9,312 bases of DNA from NCBI GenBank assembly GCA_964343305.1, contig CAYFJO010000430.1, forward strand, positions 1-9,312, given 5' to 3'. The translations under genes were made by a program, and so were the position numbers. The notes under the pieces are model-generated. The model saw only the letters and a program-made list of their open reading frames with translations, searched no databases and had not been told where the DNA came from. Positions 1 to 7,387 of the stretch are shown here, piece after piece; the stretch's first letter is position 1, and the number at the start of each line of letters is the position of its first letter. The DNA comes from CAYFJO01 sp964343305. GTDB lineage: Bacteria > Planctomycetota > Planctomycetia > Pirellulales > Pirellulaceae.

Positions 1-53
1 CGGGACGGCCCGGAGGGTGCTTCGCACAAAGGTACCTGACCCCTTTTTGAACC
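1..53. repeat. Putative end of a dispersed intergenic repeat
   Basis: This non-coding stretch contains two short inverted repeats, CGGG-N4-CCCG at 1-12 and GTGC-TTC-GCAC at 17-27. They are followed by GGTACCTGACCCC and a T run at 31-47. From memory, the block GGTACCTGACCCCTTTTT and its complement recur between genes in many environmental bacterial genomes, sometimes near REP-associated tyrosine transposases. That is recollection and was not checked. Only one copy is present in this window. The block ends within a few bases of the first start codon, so it may affect expression of the REC-HD-GYP gene or have displaced its native upstream region. It could also be ordinary intergenic sequence. 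Confidence 0.35.
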
Positions 54-77
54 ATGCCAAGAAAACGAGACGAAGCC

Positions 78-1463
78 ATGATCCTTTACGAGGAACAACA
101 GAGCAAAAACGATCGCGTCTTGATTGTGGACGACAATCCGTCCATTCATGAAGACTTTCGTAAAGTGCTGGGACAGCGATCCAATGACGAAGAAAGCCTT
201 GATGACGTCGAGGCGGAATTGTTTGGTGAACGACACGAGACGTTTCGCAGCATTTCGTTCGAAATCGATTCGGCGTTTCAAGGCGAAGAAGGCATCGACA
301 AGGTTCGCACGGCGAAGACCGAGGGCCGCCCTTATGCGTTGGCCTACGTCGATGTTCGCATGCCGCCCGGTCTCGATGGAATCGAAACGACACAGAAGAT
401 CTGGCAGATCGATCCACAGATTCAAATTGTGATTTGTACGGCATTTTCCGATTATACGATCAGCGAAATTTTGGAACTGTTTGGGCCCACCGATCAACTG
501 TTGATCTTGAAAAAACCCTACGACCTGGCCGAGGTAACCTTGATGACGGTCGCCATGGTCGAGAAATGGAACCTAGCCCGCGAGTGGAAGACATTGGTCG
601 CGTACAAGTCGGAGTGCCTCGACGATGCCAACCGCGTGTTGACGATCATTCAATCTTGCCAGGAAGAATTACAATCGGCCCACAATGAATTGAAAGACGA
701 AGCGGATGTGTTGTGCGACCGGTTGCAAAAACGGACGGCCGAAATTCTCGGCACGCGCGACGTCGCCGTCATGGCGCTGGCCCAACTGGCCGAATCGCGT
801 GATCCGGAAACCGGCGAACATCTCGATCGCATGCGGGCCTATTCCCAAATCCTGGCGGAATATCTGTATGAGAACGGTCCGTACACGCATTTAATTAACG
901 AACGGTTTCTGGAGGATTTCTATCGGTCCACGCCTTTGCACGACATTGGTAAAGTCGGGATTCCCGACGAGATCTTGTTGAAACCGGGCAAATTAACGCC
1001 GGCCGAATTTGAAATCATGAAAACGCACACGTTGCTCGGTGCCCAGGCGTTGCAGGCCACGGTCAAGAAATCCAATTACGGCGGGTTCCTCAACATGGCC
1101 ATCGAAATAGCCCGATCGCATCACGAAAAGTTCAACGGCACGGGATATCCCGATCGCTTGTGCAATTTGCGAATTCCGCTGTCCGCGCGGATTGTCGCCG
1201 TGGCGGATGTGTTTGACGCGTTGACGTCCAAGAGGGTTTATAAGGACGCGATGGATCCGGCGAAAGCTCGCAAAATCATCGAGGAAGAAGAAGGCGAGCA
1301 TTTCGATCCCGTGGTGGTGGCGGCGTTTCGCGCTTGTTTCGACGATTTCCTGGCGGCCAAGACGAACATCGAATCGCCGAGCGACATAGGCGGTGCGTCA
1401 ACCAATGTATTGGGGCTGGCCTATGCCCGGCAATTTGCCAACTCCGCTGTGACGAAAGCATGA
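78..1463 (+). CDS. Response regulator with HD-GYP output, probable c-di-GMP phosphodiesterase
   Basis: A cytoplasmic two-component output protein predicted to hydrolyse cyclic di-GMP under control of phosphorylation. Residues are numbered from the upstream ATG at 54. An N-terminal REC domain (about 20-170) has the acidic pair D26/D27, phospho-acceptor D100 in VDVRMPPG, T129 and K154. It carries an insertion with an LFG motif before the DSAFQG segment, so it is longer than a standard 120-residue receiver. A helical, probably coiled linker (about 175-235) leads to the HD-GYP domain (about 236-430). H256, HDIGK at 296-300, HH at 356-357, GYP at 364-366 and VADVFD near 385 are all present, so the domain looks catalytically intact. 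The ATG at 78 is preceded weakly by GAG, and the in-frame ATG at 54 by nothing. The longer form adds eight residues and cannot be excluded. The stop overlaps the next start as ATGA, indicating coupled translation. Confidence 0.92.
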   Translation: MILYEEQQSKNDRVLIVDDNPSIHEDFRKVLGQRSNDEESLDDVEAELFGERHETFRSISFEIDSAFQGEEGIDKVRTAKTEGRPYALAYVDVRMPPGLDGIETTQKIWQIDPQIQIVICTAFSDYTISEILELFGPTDQLLILKKPYDLAEVTLMTVAMVEKWNLAREWKTLVAYKSECLDDANRVLTIIQSCQEELQSAHNELKDEADVLCDRLQKRTAEILGTRDVAVMALAQLAESRDPETGEHLDRMRAYSQILAEYLYENGPYTHLINERFLEDFYRSTPLHDIGKVGIPDEILLKPGKLTPAEFEIMKTHTLLGAQALQATVKKSNYGGFLNMAIEIARSHHEKFNGTGYPDRLCNLRIPLSARIVAVADVFDALTSKRVYKDAMDPAKARKIIEEEEGEHFDPVVVAAFRACFDDFLAAKTNIESPSDIGGASTNVLGLAYARQFANSAVTKA

Positions 1464-4453
1464 AACACGAACCGATTACAAACCGACGAATTCTCATTGT
1501 CGACGATCAAGAGATGATCCACGCCGACTTTCGCAAGATCCTCGGCGTGACGCGCGCGGCTCATTCGACGTTGGAGGTGGACGAGGCGTTGCTGTTTGGC
1601 GAGCCGCCGTCGACCGCGATCGGTTCCACGGCCGGTTATGAGATCGATTCCGCTTTTCAAGGACAAGAGGGCGTCGCGCTCGTTGAGCAGTCCATCGCAG
1701 CCGGCAATCCTTACGCGGTCGCATTCATCGACGTCCGTATGCCGCCGGGCTGGGACGGCGTGGAAACGACCGAAAGAATCTGGGAAGTCGATCCGGACCT
1801 GCAAGTGGTGATGTGTACGGCGCAATCCAACTATACGTGGGAGCAAACCGCCGACCGGCTCGGACGCACCGATCGTTTGCTGATTCTCAAAAAGCCATTC
1901 GACGCCTTTACCGTCCGGCAGTTTGCCGCGTCGTTGACAAAAAAGTGGTGCCTGGTTCGCGAGTTGAACGAACAGCTCAATCGATTCCGGGCACAAATCG
2001 AGCAAACGCGCCGGATCATCGACACGTCCAATGACGCGTTCGTTTCGTTCGACGAAGACGATCACATCATCGAGTGGAGCCGTCGAGCGGAGTTGTTGTT
2101 CGGACGCACGAGAGACCAGGTACTCGATCGGCCATTGACCAGTTATCTGTTGCCGCTGTCCGCCCAGGACGAGAGCTTGGATGCTTTAAAACGCGAACTT
2201 GTCGCCACCGATGAAGGCCGCCGATGCCACATGTCCGCGCGTCGCCACGATGGCGGGCAGTTCGTCGTGGAACTCTCGTTGTCGTACATGCAACTTGACG
2301 AATCGCTGGTGTTCACTGCGTTCATTCATGACGTCTCCGAAAAGGAGAGGCAGCAAAAGCAAGCACTGCACGCGCAGAAGATGCAATCGGTCGGAATCCT
2401 GGCGGCGGGAATCGCTAAGGGAATCGATTCGCGGACGCGCGAGATCGAACAGCAACTGGGCGAGATGTTGGCCGCAATGGAGGGCCTCGAACTGATCCAG
2501 CAATGTTGCTGTGCGTTGGTCGCCGCTTGCGAACAACCGGCGGTCGACCACGAGGCAATCGAAACCGCTGGCGAACAACTCGCCGATCCACGTCTGGATT
2601 TCATTCGATCGCGGGGACGGCAGTCTGCCGAGCAGACATTGTGTCAGGTGAACGAAATCGCCAACATCGTGGGAGCCTTACAGGAGTTCGCACATCCTGG
2701 TGGCGATGAAGCGGCAGCGATCGACTTGAACCATGTGGTGGCCAGTATGGTTTCCATCTGTCAGGGCAATTGGAAAGAAAGCGTCGAGTTTGAACTTAAC
2801 CTCGATTTTGAACTACCGCTTTTGATTTGCCGTCCCGTGGAATTGAATCAAGCCATCCTGTACTTGATTCTCAATGCCACCGAGGCGGTTGCGAAACACC
2901 AGCCGAGCGCAACGGGCCGCAACATTTTGATCACAACCCACCGGGACGGCGACTCGATTGTCCTGCGAATTAGTGACGACGGCCCCCAGTTCACCGAGGA
3001 AGTCCGCCGGCATTTGTTCACGCGGACGTTGCCGGCGGATTGCTCACCTGGCCGCTCGACGCAGGGACTTGCGCCGGTCGCCTCCATCATCGTCGATCGG
3101 CACAAGGGCAGCATCACTTATGAGACCGACGCGCCCCATTCGTCGACCATCAACATTCGGCTTCCACTGCTGATCGACGCAACCCTTCCATCAGCCCGCA
3201 CAAACAAGCCTAGTTACCCGGAGAGCATGCAAATGAAGACACACATCCTGTTTGTCGACGACGACGAGAATGTTTTAAACGGATTGCGCCGCTCGCTTCG
3301 TAGCTGGAGCGATCAATGGGAAACGCATTTTGTGACCAGCGGACGCGAAGCACTCGACCACGCGGACCGCCAGGCGCCGGATGTCATCGTGTCAGATTAT
3401 CAAATGCCCGACATGAACGGGGCCCAACTACTCGGTCAAATCCAAACGCGGTTTCCTAACACGATTCGAATCATCGTCTCCGACCATGTCAGCGACGAGG
3501 CATTGTTCAACTCGGTGAGCTGGGCACATCAGTTCTTGACCAAGCCCTACAACGTTGACACGTTGCAAAACGCGGTCAACCGGGCGTGCTCGTTGCGGGT
3601 GCAATTGAACGACGAAGCGTTGCAACAAATCGTCAATCAAATCACAGCGCTGCCGAGTTTGCCGCACCTGTACCAGCAAGTTGTCGAAGAGTTGAAATCG
3701 GAAGACACGTCGCTGGAACGCATCGGCGGGATCATTTCGCAAGACGTGGCCATGACGGCCAAAATCTTGCAGCTCGTCAACTCATCATTCTTCGGGCTGG
3801 CCCAAACGGTTCATGATCCGGCCCAGGCGGCCGCATTGATCGGTCTGAAAATGCTCAAGCCGCTGGTCTTGGTCGTGGGCATCTTTGAACAGTTCCGCGA
3901 GATCGATGGTTTTGGCTTTTCGCTCGACGCGTTGCTCGATCACAGCGTTGCCGTGGGAACCAAGGCTCGTGATATCCTGCGACAGCGCGATTTTCGTTCG
4001 CCGATGGTGGAAGACGGATTTGTCGGGGGAATGCTGCACGATGTGGGCAAACTAGTGCTGGCAGCAAATTGTCGCCAGCAGTATCGTGAGGCGCTGTCGA
4101 TGGCCCGCGACCAATCGATTCCATTACACGTTGCTGAGCAACAGATTCTTGGGACGACGCACGCACAGGTGGGCGGATATCTGTTGGGTCTGTGGAAGTT
4201 CTCGGATTTGGTGATCGAAGCGGTGACATTTCATCACCTGCCCAGCGCGTCCGCAAATTTCTCGTTCTCGCCACTGACCGGCGTGCACCTGGCCGACGCG
4301 ATCTGCCACTCCGATGACACGCCAAATTCGGGACCGTCCAGCGAGTTGGTCGACCTGGAATATCTGTCGCGAGTTGGCGTGGCCGTCGAGTGTGTGTCTG
4401 AAGCCGCGGAGCTGGTGGGGGTTGGAAGCCACCACGTTGGCTGCCGTGGTTAG
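1460..4453 (+). CDS. REC-PAS-degenerate kinase-REC-HDOD multidomain signalling protein
   Basis: A 997-residue cytoplasmic signalling protein. REC1 (about 9-160) has D15/D16, phospho-acceptor D91, T120 and K145, with the same LFG insertion as the preceding gene. PAS spans about 180-295. A histidine-kinase-like core (about 300-572) is recognisable from AAGIA, EFAHPGG and an N-box with N472. However, the expected H-box His is K320, G1 reads DDGPQ instead of DxGxG, and the G2 glycines are partly lost. It is therefore probably a pseudokinase. After a linker, REC2 (592-710) has D600-D602, D646, S674 and K695. HDOD (about 720-975) includes HDVGK at 860-864; HDOD modules usually act as protein-interaction scaffolds. 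The start at 1460 overlaps the previous stop. An in-frame ATG at 1334 would lie deep inside the previous gene and was not used. REC2-HDOD has its own ribosome-binding site and ATG at 3233, so the gene may be a fusion or may also yield a 406-residue product. Confidence 0.88.
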   Translation: MKHEPITNRRILIVDDQEMIHADFRKILGVTRAAHSTLEVDEALLFGEPPSTAIGSTAGYEIDSAFQGQEGVALVEQSIAAGNPYAVAFIDVRMPPGWDGVETTERIWEVDPDLQVVMCTAQSNYTWEQTADRLGRTDRLLILKKPFDAFTVRQFAASLTKKWCLVRELNEQLNRFRAQIEQTRRIIDTSNDAFVSFDEDDHIIEWSRRAELLFGRTRDQVLDRPLTSYLLPLSAQDESLDALKRELVATDEGRRCHMSARRHDGGQFVVELSLSYMQLDESLVFTAFIHDVSEKERQQKQALHAQKMQSVGILAAGIAKGIDSRTREIEQQLGEMLAAMEGLELIQQCCCALVAACEQPAVDHEAIETAGEQLADPRLDFIRSRGRQSAEQTLCQVNEIANIVGALQEFAHPGGDEAAAIDLNHVVASMVSICQGNWKESVEFELNLDFELPLLICRPVELNQAILYLILNATEAVAKHQPSATGRNILITTHRDGDSIVLRISDDGPQFTEEVRRHLFTRTLPADCSPGRSTQGLAPVASIIVDRHKGSITYETDAPHSSTINIRLPLLIDATLPSARTNKPSYPESMQMKTHILFVDDDENVLNGLRRSLRSWSDQWETHFVTSGREALDHADRQAPDVIVSDYQMPDMNGAQLLGQIQTRFPNTIRIIVSDHVSDEALFNSVSWAHQFLTKPYNVDTLQNAVNRACSLRVQLNDEALQQIVNQITALPSLPHLYQQVVEELKSEDTSLERIGGIISQDVAMTAKILQLVNSSFFGLAQTVHDPAQAAALIGLKMLKPLVLVVGIFEQFREIDGFGFSLDALLDHSVAVGTKARDILRQRDFRSPMVEDGFVGGMLHDVGKLVLAANCRQQYREALSMARDQSIPLHVAEQQILGTTHAQVGGYLLGLWKFSDLVIEAVTFHHLPSASANFSFSPLTGVHLADAICHSDDTPNSGPSSELVDLEYLSRVGVAVECVSEAAELVGVGSHHVGCRG
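3220..3235 (+). promoter_or_regulatory. Internal ribosome-binding site and ATG for the REC-HDOD module
   Basis: GGAGAG at 3220-3225 lies seven bases before an in-frame ATG at 3233, inside the long REC-PAS-kinase-REC-HDOD reading frame. The next residues, MKTHILFVDDD, are what a free-standing REC-HDOD response regulator would start with. A second in-frame ATG at 3227 is too close to the GGAGAG. A TAG at 3211-3213 lies out of frame, 19 bases upstream of the ATG, which is where the stop of a separate upstream gene would be expected. The site could be a relic of an ancestral gene boundary or a working internal start. Whether it is used cannot be told from sequence. Confidence 0.5.
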
Positions 4454-4656
4454 AACCGGAAGAATCAGCACAATCGGACAATTCATGATAGTTGAATCAG
4501 CCGTTTTATACATTCATTGCGGACAGCGGTCACGGATTCCGATAACGATGATACCCGGTCAGCAGCTTGATGGCGGGGAGACTCCAATTCAAGGGGCAGC
4601 CGGGCAGACTGCAGCGAACATTCTGGGCCGAGCCGCTCATGACGAAGGGGCAGATC
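4454..4656 (+). other. Intergenic region upstream of the receptor-YfiR-kinase operon
   Basis: This 203-base gap separates the REC-HDOD stop from the receptor start and is the longest non-coding stretch here. It probably holds the promoter of the downstream operon, since the two blocks differ in function and the three genes after it are tightly packed. No convincing sigma-70 pair was found. TTGAAT at 4492 and the TATACA-like element at 4507 are too close together, and TTGCGG at 4517 with GATAAC at 4541 is a poor match. No rho-independent terminator with a T run follows the 4453 stop. A six-base inverted repeat, ACCACG (4431-4436) with CGTGGT (4445-4450), sits at the very end of the preceding gene. 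The reading frame can be extended upstream through part of this gap, but that stretch does not look like protein of the receptor family. Confidence 0.4.
4645..4650 (+). promoter_or_regulatory. Ribosome-binding site fixing the receptor start
   Basis: AAGGGG lies six bases before the ATG at 4657. The peptide starting there has a short basic N-terminus and a hydrophobic segment typical of a signal peptide. The alternative in-frame ATGs at 4567 and 4639 lack such a site and would put up to 30 extra residues before the signal peptide. Confidence 0.65.
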
Positions 4657-6729
4657 ATGGATGTTCGCGCGCGAATAGGGACAATTCTCCTCGCCTGTCT
4701 AACGATCTCGTGTTCCAACGTTTACGGACAGGATGCACCGGCCGTCCGATATGTCGTTGACGATGAATCGCCATCCGTGGAAAGTGACGTTGAGCTTGAC
4801 GATGATCCGTTGGCGGACCTCGATGCGTTGTTGGATCAAGACATCACGTCCTTGCGGCGAACGTCGGTTGCTCCCGCGTTGAACGTCGAAGTGACCACTG
4901 TCTCTCGGCAACGAAGCACCGTGGGCCGGTCCGCGGCGGCGGTGTACGTCATCAACCAGGAGATGATTCGCCGCAGCGGCGCGCGGAGTGTCCCCGAATT
5001 GCTTCGCCAGGTGCCGGGACTTCACGTAGCACGAATCGACGCCAACAAATGGGTCGTCAGCTCGCGTGGTTTCAGCAGCCGTTTCTCCAACAAGTTATTG
5101 GTCCAGATCGACGGACGCACGGTCTACACACCGCTGTTCGCCGGGGTCTTTTGGGACGTGCAAGATTTATTATTAGACGATATCGAACGGATCGAAGTGA
5201 TCCGCGGTCCCGGTGCGACCGTTTGGGGGGCCAACGCGGTCAATGGCGTGATCAATGTCATCACGAAGAGCGCCGCTGATACAAGAGGCGCGTATGTCGA
5301 GGCCGGCGGTGGCAGCGAAGAGCAAGGGTTCGTCGGCGGCCGCCTCGGCGGCAGAACACAGCGCGGCGTGGATTGGCGAGTATCCGGCAAGTGGTTCGAC
5401 CGCGATTCACAAGCGGGACCTGCTGCCGGATTCGAGAACGACAATTGGACTCAAGGGCGCGTGGGAGTTCGCACCGATTGGAGTCCTGACGATTTTGACC
5501 ATTTCACTTTTCAAGGCGATTTCTACCAAGGCTCCAATGGTCTCGGGGGCACGCAAGGATTCGTGGGTGCCTATGCGATCAGGGAACCCGTCTCGGGCGG
5601 CAACCTGCTCTGGAGATGGACCCGTACCTATGACGAGACTTCGGACATGTCCCTGCAAACGTATTACGATCGCACGCATCGGCGGACGTTGGGATTTGAA
5701 CAGAATATCAACATTTTCGATGTGGATTTCCAACGTCGAATTGCGTTAAACCGCCGCCACAGATTGATTTGGGGATTGGGCTATCGGCGAATCTGGGACA
5801 ACTTTCCCAAGTCGTTCGCGACGTCGTCTTTCATCACGATGACGCCTTCCGTAAAAACCACGGAACTGTTCTCGGCGTTCATCCAGGACGAAATGACGCT
5901 GATCCCCGACACGTTGATCTTCACGGTCGGCACCAAAATGTCGGACAACGCATTCACGGACTTTGAAATCCAACCGACGGCACGAATGGTCTACTTGCCG
6001 AACGATCGCAGTGCCTGGTGGGTTTCCGTCTCTCGCGCAGTGCGCACGCCGTCGCGAATCGAACACGATGGCGCAGTTGCCGTGGGACCACTTGTCCCTC
6101 CCGGCGTGCCGGCCATCGCTTTGTTCGGCAATTCACGTGTGCAATCCGAAAACCTGATGGCTTACGAAATGGGCTACCGTCGTCAACCCGCCGACTGGTT
6201 TTCGTGGGACTGCGCATTCTTTTTCAATAAATATGACGACATTATCACCTTCTCGCCGTTTATGGGCTTCCCGCTAACGGGCAGCTTCATCAATCGCGGC
6301 AACGGGGAGAGCTATGGATGCGAGGTATCCGCCCAAGTTCAGATGATCGAGGGGTGGCGAATTTCGGCATGGTATTCCTTCCTCAAGTTGCACTTCTCCA
6401 ATCCGATGACCAATGGTGAAACGCCCCAGCATCAAGCGTTTCTGCGATCGTCGTTTGATGTGACAAACAATTTGGATCTCGATGTGACGACGCGATATGT
6501 CGACTTTGTTCCTGCCCTTTTGACGCCTGGTGGCACGATCCCGATCCCGTCCTATTTTGCGATGGACATCCGCCTGGCGTGGCGACCCAATGACCAGGTC
6601 GAGTTGTCGGTCGTCGGACAGAATCTGCTTGACTCGCGACACTTGGAATACGGCGGCAACGTCTTTTCGGGGGACGTCGCAACTCAGGCCCAGCGCGGTG
6701 TCTACGGCATGTTGACCGTTGGCTATTGA
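4657..6729 (+). CDS. TonB-dependent outer-membrane receptor
   Basis: A 690-residue outer-membrane receptor predicted to bind a ligand and import or sense it with TonB energy; the substrate is unknown. Residues 1-24 form a signal peptide (basic MDVRAR, hydrophobic core, probable cleavage near VYG/Q). A strongly acidic linker follows (about 34-62), then a TonB-box-like stretch, LNVEVTTVS (75-83). The plug domain (about 85-205) has the hallmark segments VPELLRQVPGL, SSRGFS, LVQIDGRTVYTPL, IERIEVIRGPG and WGANAVNGVINVITKSA. The rest (about 210-690) alternates as in a beta-barrel and ends in aromatic Tyr after GVYGM. It is at the short end for the family and belongs to the compact type often found next to YfiR proteins and kinases. 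The start is set by AAGGGG six bases upstream. The YfiR-like gene follows closely. Sensing is inferred from this context, and ordinary transport remains possible. Confidence 0.93.
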   Translation: MDVRARIGTILLACLTISCSNVYGQDAPAVRYVVDDESPSVESDVELDDDPLADLDALLDQDITSLRRTSVAPALNVEVTTVSRQRSTVGRSAAAVYVINQEMIRRSGARSVPELLRQVPGLHVARIDANKWVVSSRGFSSRFSNKLLVQIDGRTVYTPLFAGVFWDVQDLLLDDIERIEVIRGPGATVWGANAVNGVINVITKSAADTRGAYVEAGGGSEEQGFVGGRLGGRTQRGVDWRVSGKWFDRDSQAGPAAGFENDNWTQGRVGVRTDWSPDDFDHFTFQGDFYQGSNGLGGTQGFVGAYAIREPVSGGNLLWRWTRTYDETSDMSLQTYYDRTHRRTLGFEQNINIFDVDFQRRIALNRRHRLIWGLGYRRIWDNFPKSFATSSFITMTPSVKTTELFSAFIQDEMTLIPDTLIFTVGTKMSDNAFTDFEIQPTARMVYLPNDRSAWWVSVSRAVRTPSRIEHDGAVAVGPLVPPGVPAIALFGNSRVQSENLMAYEMGYRRQPADWFSWDCAFFFNKYDDIITFSPFMGFPLTGSFINRGNGESYGCEVSAQVQMIEGWRISAWYSFLKLHFSNPMTNGETPQHQAFLRSSFDVTNNLDLDVTTRYVDFVPALLTPGGTIPIPSYFAMDIRLAWRPNDQVELSVVGQNLLDSRHLEYGGNVFSGDVATQAQRGVYGMLTVGY

Positions 6730-6773
6730 ATTTGACGCGGGTAGAACACGTGCGACTTTCGACAACAGATCAA

Positions 6774-7385
6774 ATGTCCGATTCCCAGCATCGAACGATG
6801 TTGCGCGGAACAATTCGCGCGCTGATCGTCATCGGGATTCTCATGGCGCTGACCAAAGTGTCAATCGTTCACGCGCAAAGTGCCCATCCGCGGATCACCC
6901 CTGAGTACAAATTGAAGGTCGCGTATCTTTTCAATTTCACCCGCTACGTCCAATGGCCTGCGACCGCGTTTGAAGATTTCGACACGCCGTTTCGCATCGG
7001 AGTCATTGGCCGCGACCCGTTTGGCGCGGCACTCGATCATGTTGCCAAACTGAAGAAAGCCCAAAACCGCAGAATCGTTGTCCAGCGGTTTCGGTCGGTA
7101 AAAGAATATCGACCGTGCCAGATCGTGTTTGTTTCCAAGCATGTCCGCCCGGCCGAGTTGGCGGCGATTCTCAAGCAAACGCGACAACAGCCGGCGCTGG
7201 TCGTTTGCGAATCGAGCGGCTTGGCGCGACGCGGAGCAACGGTCAATTTCTTTCTCGACGTCGATGGGACGATCGGATTCGAAATCAACGTCGATGCGGC
7301 CCAGCGCAACAAACTGCGAATCAACGCACGGTTACTGAAGCTGGCCAGAGTCGTACGCGACGAGAGTCCGTCGAAGGAGAGATAA
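6774..7385 (+). CDS. YfiR/DUF4154 family periplasmic protein
   Basis: A small exported protein (203 residues from this start) of the YfiR/DUF4154 family. In Pseudomonas, YfiR is a periplasmic repressor that holds the inner-membrane diguanylate cyclase YfiN inactive. Residues 10-35 form a signal peptide ending in VHAQ. The mature part begins with the family hallmark EYKLKVAYLFNFTRYVQWP (45-62). It continues through IGVIGRDPFG, PCQIVFVSKH (C115), LVVCESSGL (C145) and NFFLDVDGTIGFEINVDAA, which spans nearly the whole family domain. Two cysteines remain in the mature chain and could form one disulfide. The start is uncertain: ATG 6774 and ATG 6798 both give a signal peptide and neither has a good ribosome-binding site, while TTG 6726 overlaps the receptor stop. 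The kinase gene begins two bases after the stop. The partner is probably that kinase's periplasmic sensor, by analogy with YfiN. Confidence 0.88.
   Translation: MSDSQHRTMLRGTIRALIVIGILMALTKVSIVHAQSAHPRITPEYKLKVAYLFNFTRYVQWPATAFEDFDTPFRIGVIGRDPFGAALDHVAKLKKAQNRRIVVQRFRSVKEYRPCQIVFVSKHVRPAELAAILKQTRQQPALVVCESSGLARRGATVNFFLDVDGTIGFEINVDAAQRNKLRINARLLKLARVVRDESPSKER
7374..7379 (+). promoter_or_regulatory. Ribosome-binding site fixing the kinase GTG start
   Basis: AAGGAG lies eight bases before the GTG at 7388, inside the last codons of the YfiR-like gene. It decides for the GTG start, which gives a short cytoplasmic N-terminus before the first membrane segment. The same frame is open back to 7115, but that part is out-of-frame YfiR coding sequence. 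Confidence 0.75.
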
Positions 7386-7387
7386 AC

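Noticed and set aside
1334..1459. Upstream extension of the second gene to an ATG at 1334
   Set aside because: It overlaps the HD-GYP gene for over 120 bases in another frame, and the ATG at 1460 with the ATGA overlap gives a normal REC start.
1421..2065. Long open frame on the - strand (214 codons) opposite the first REC domain of the second gene
   Set aside because: It lies fully opposite a clearly recognisable REC-PAS coding region, has no recognisable domain, and is typical of antisense openness in this codon usage.
4431..4450. Inverted repeat ACCACG/CGTGGT as a terminator of the REC-HDOD gene
   Set aside because: The stem is only six pairs, lies before the stop codon and has no T run after it.
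3855..4481. Open frame on the - strand (208 codons) opposite the HDOD domain
   Set aside because: Low-complexity Arg/Pro/Ser-rich translation, as expected from antisense of a GC-rich gene.
4492..4513. TTGAAT with a TATACA-like element as a promoter before the receptor gene
   Set aside because: The two hexamers are only about nine bases apart, far from the usual 16-18, so the pair is not a credible sigma-70 promoter.
7115..7387. Upstream extension of the kinase frame to 7115
   Set aside because: This is out-of-frame YfiR coding sequence; the GTG at 7388 has a strong AAGGAG at the right distance.
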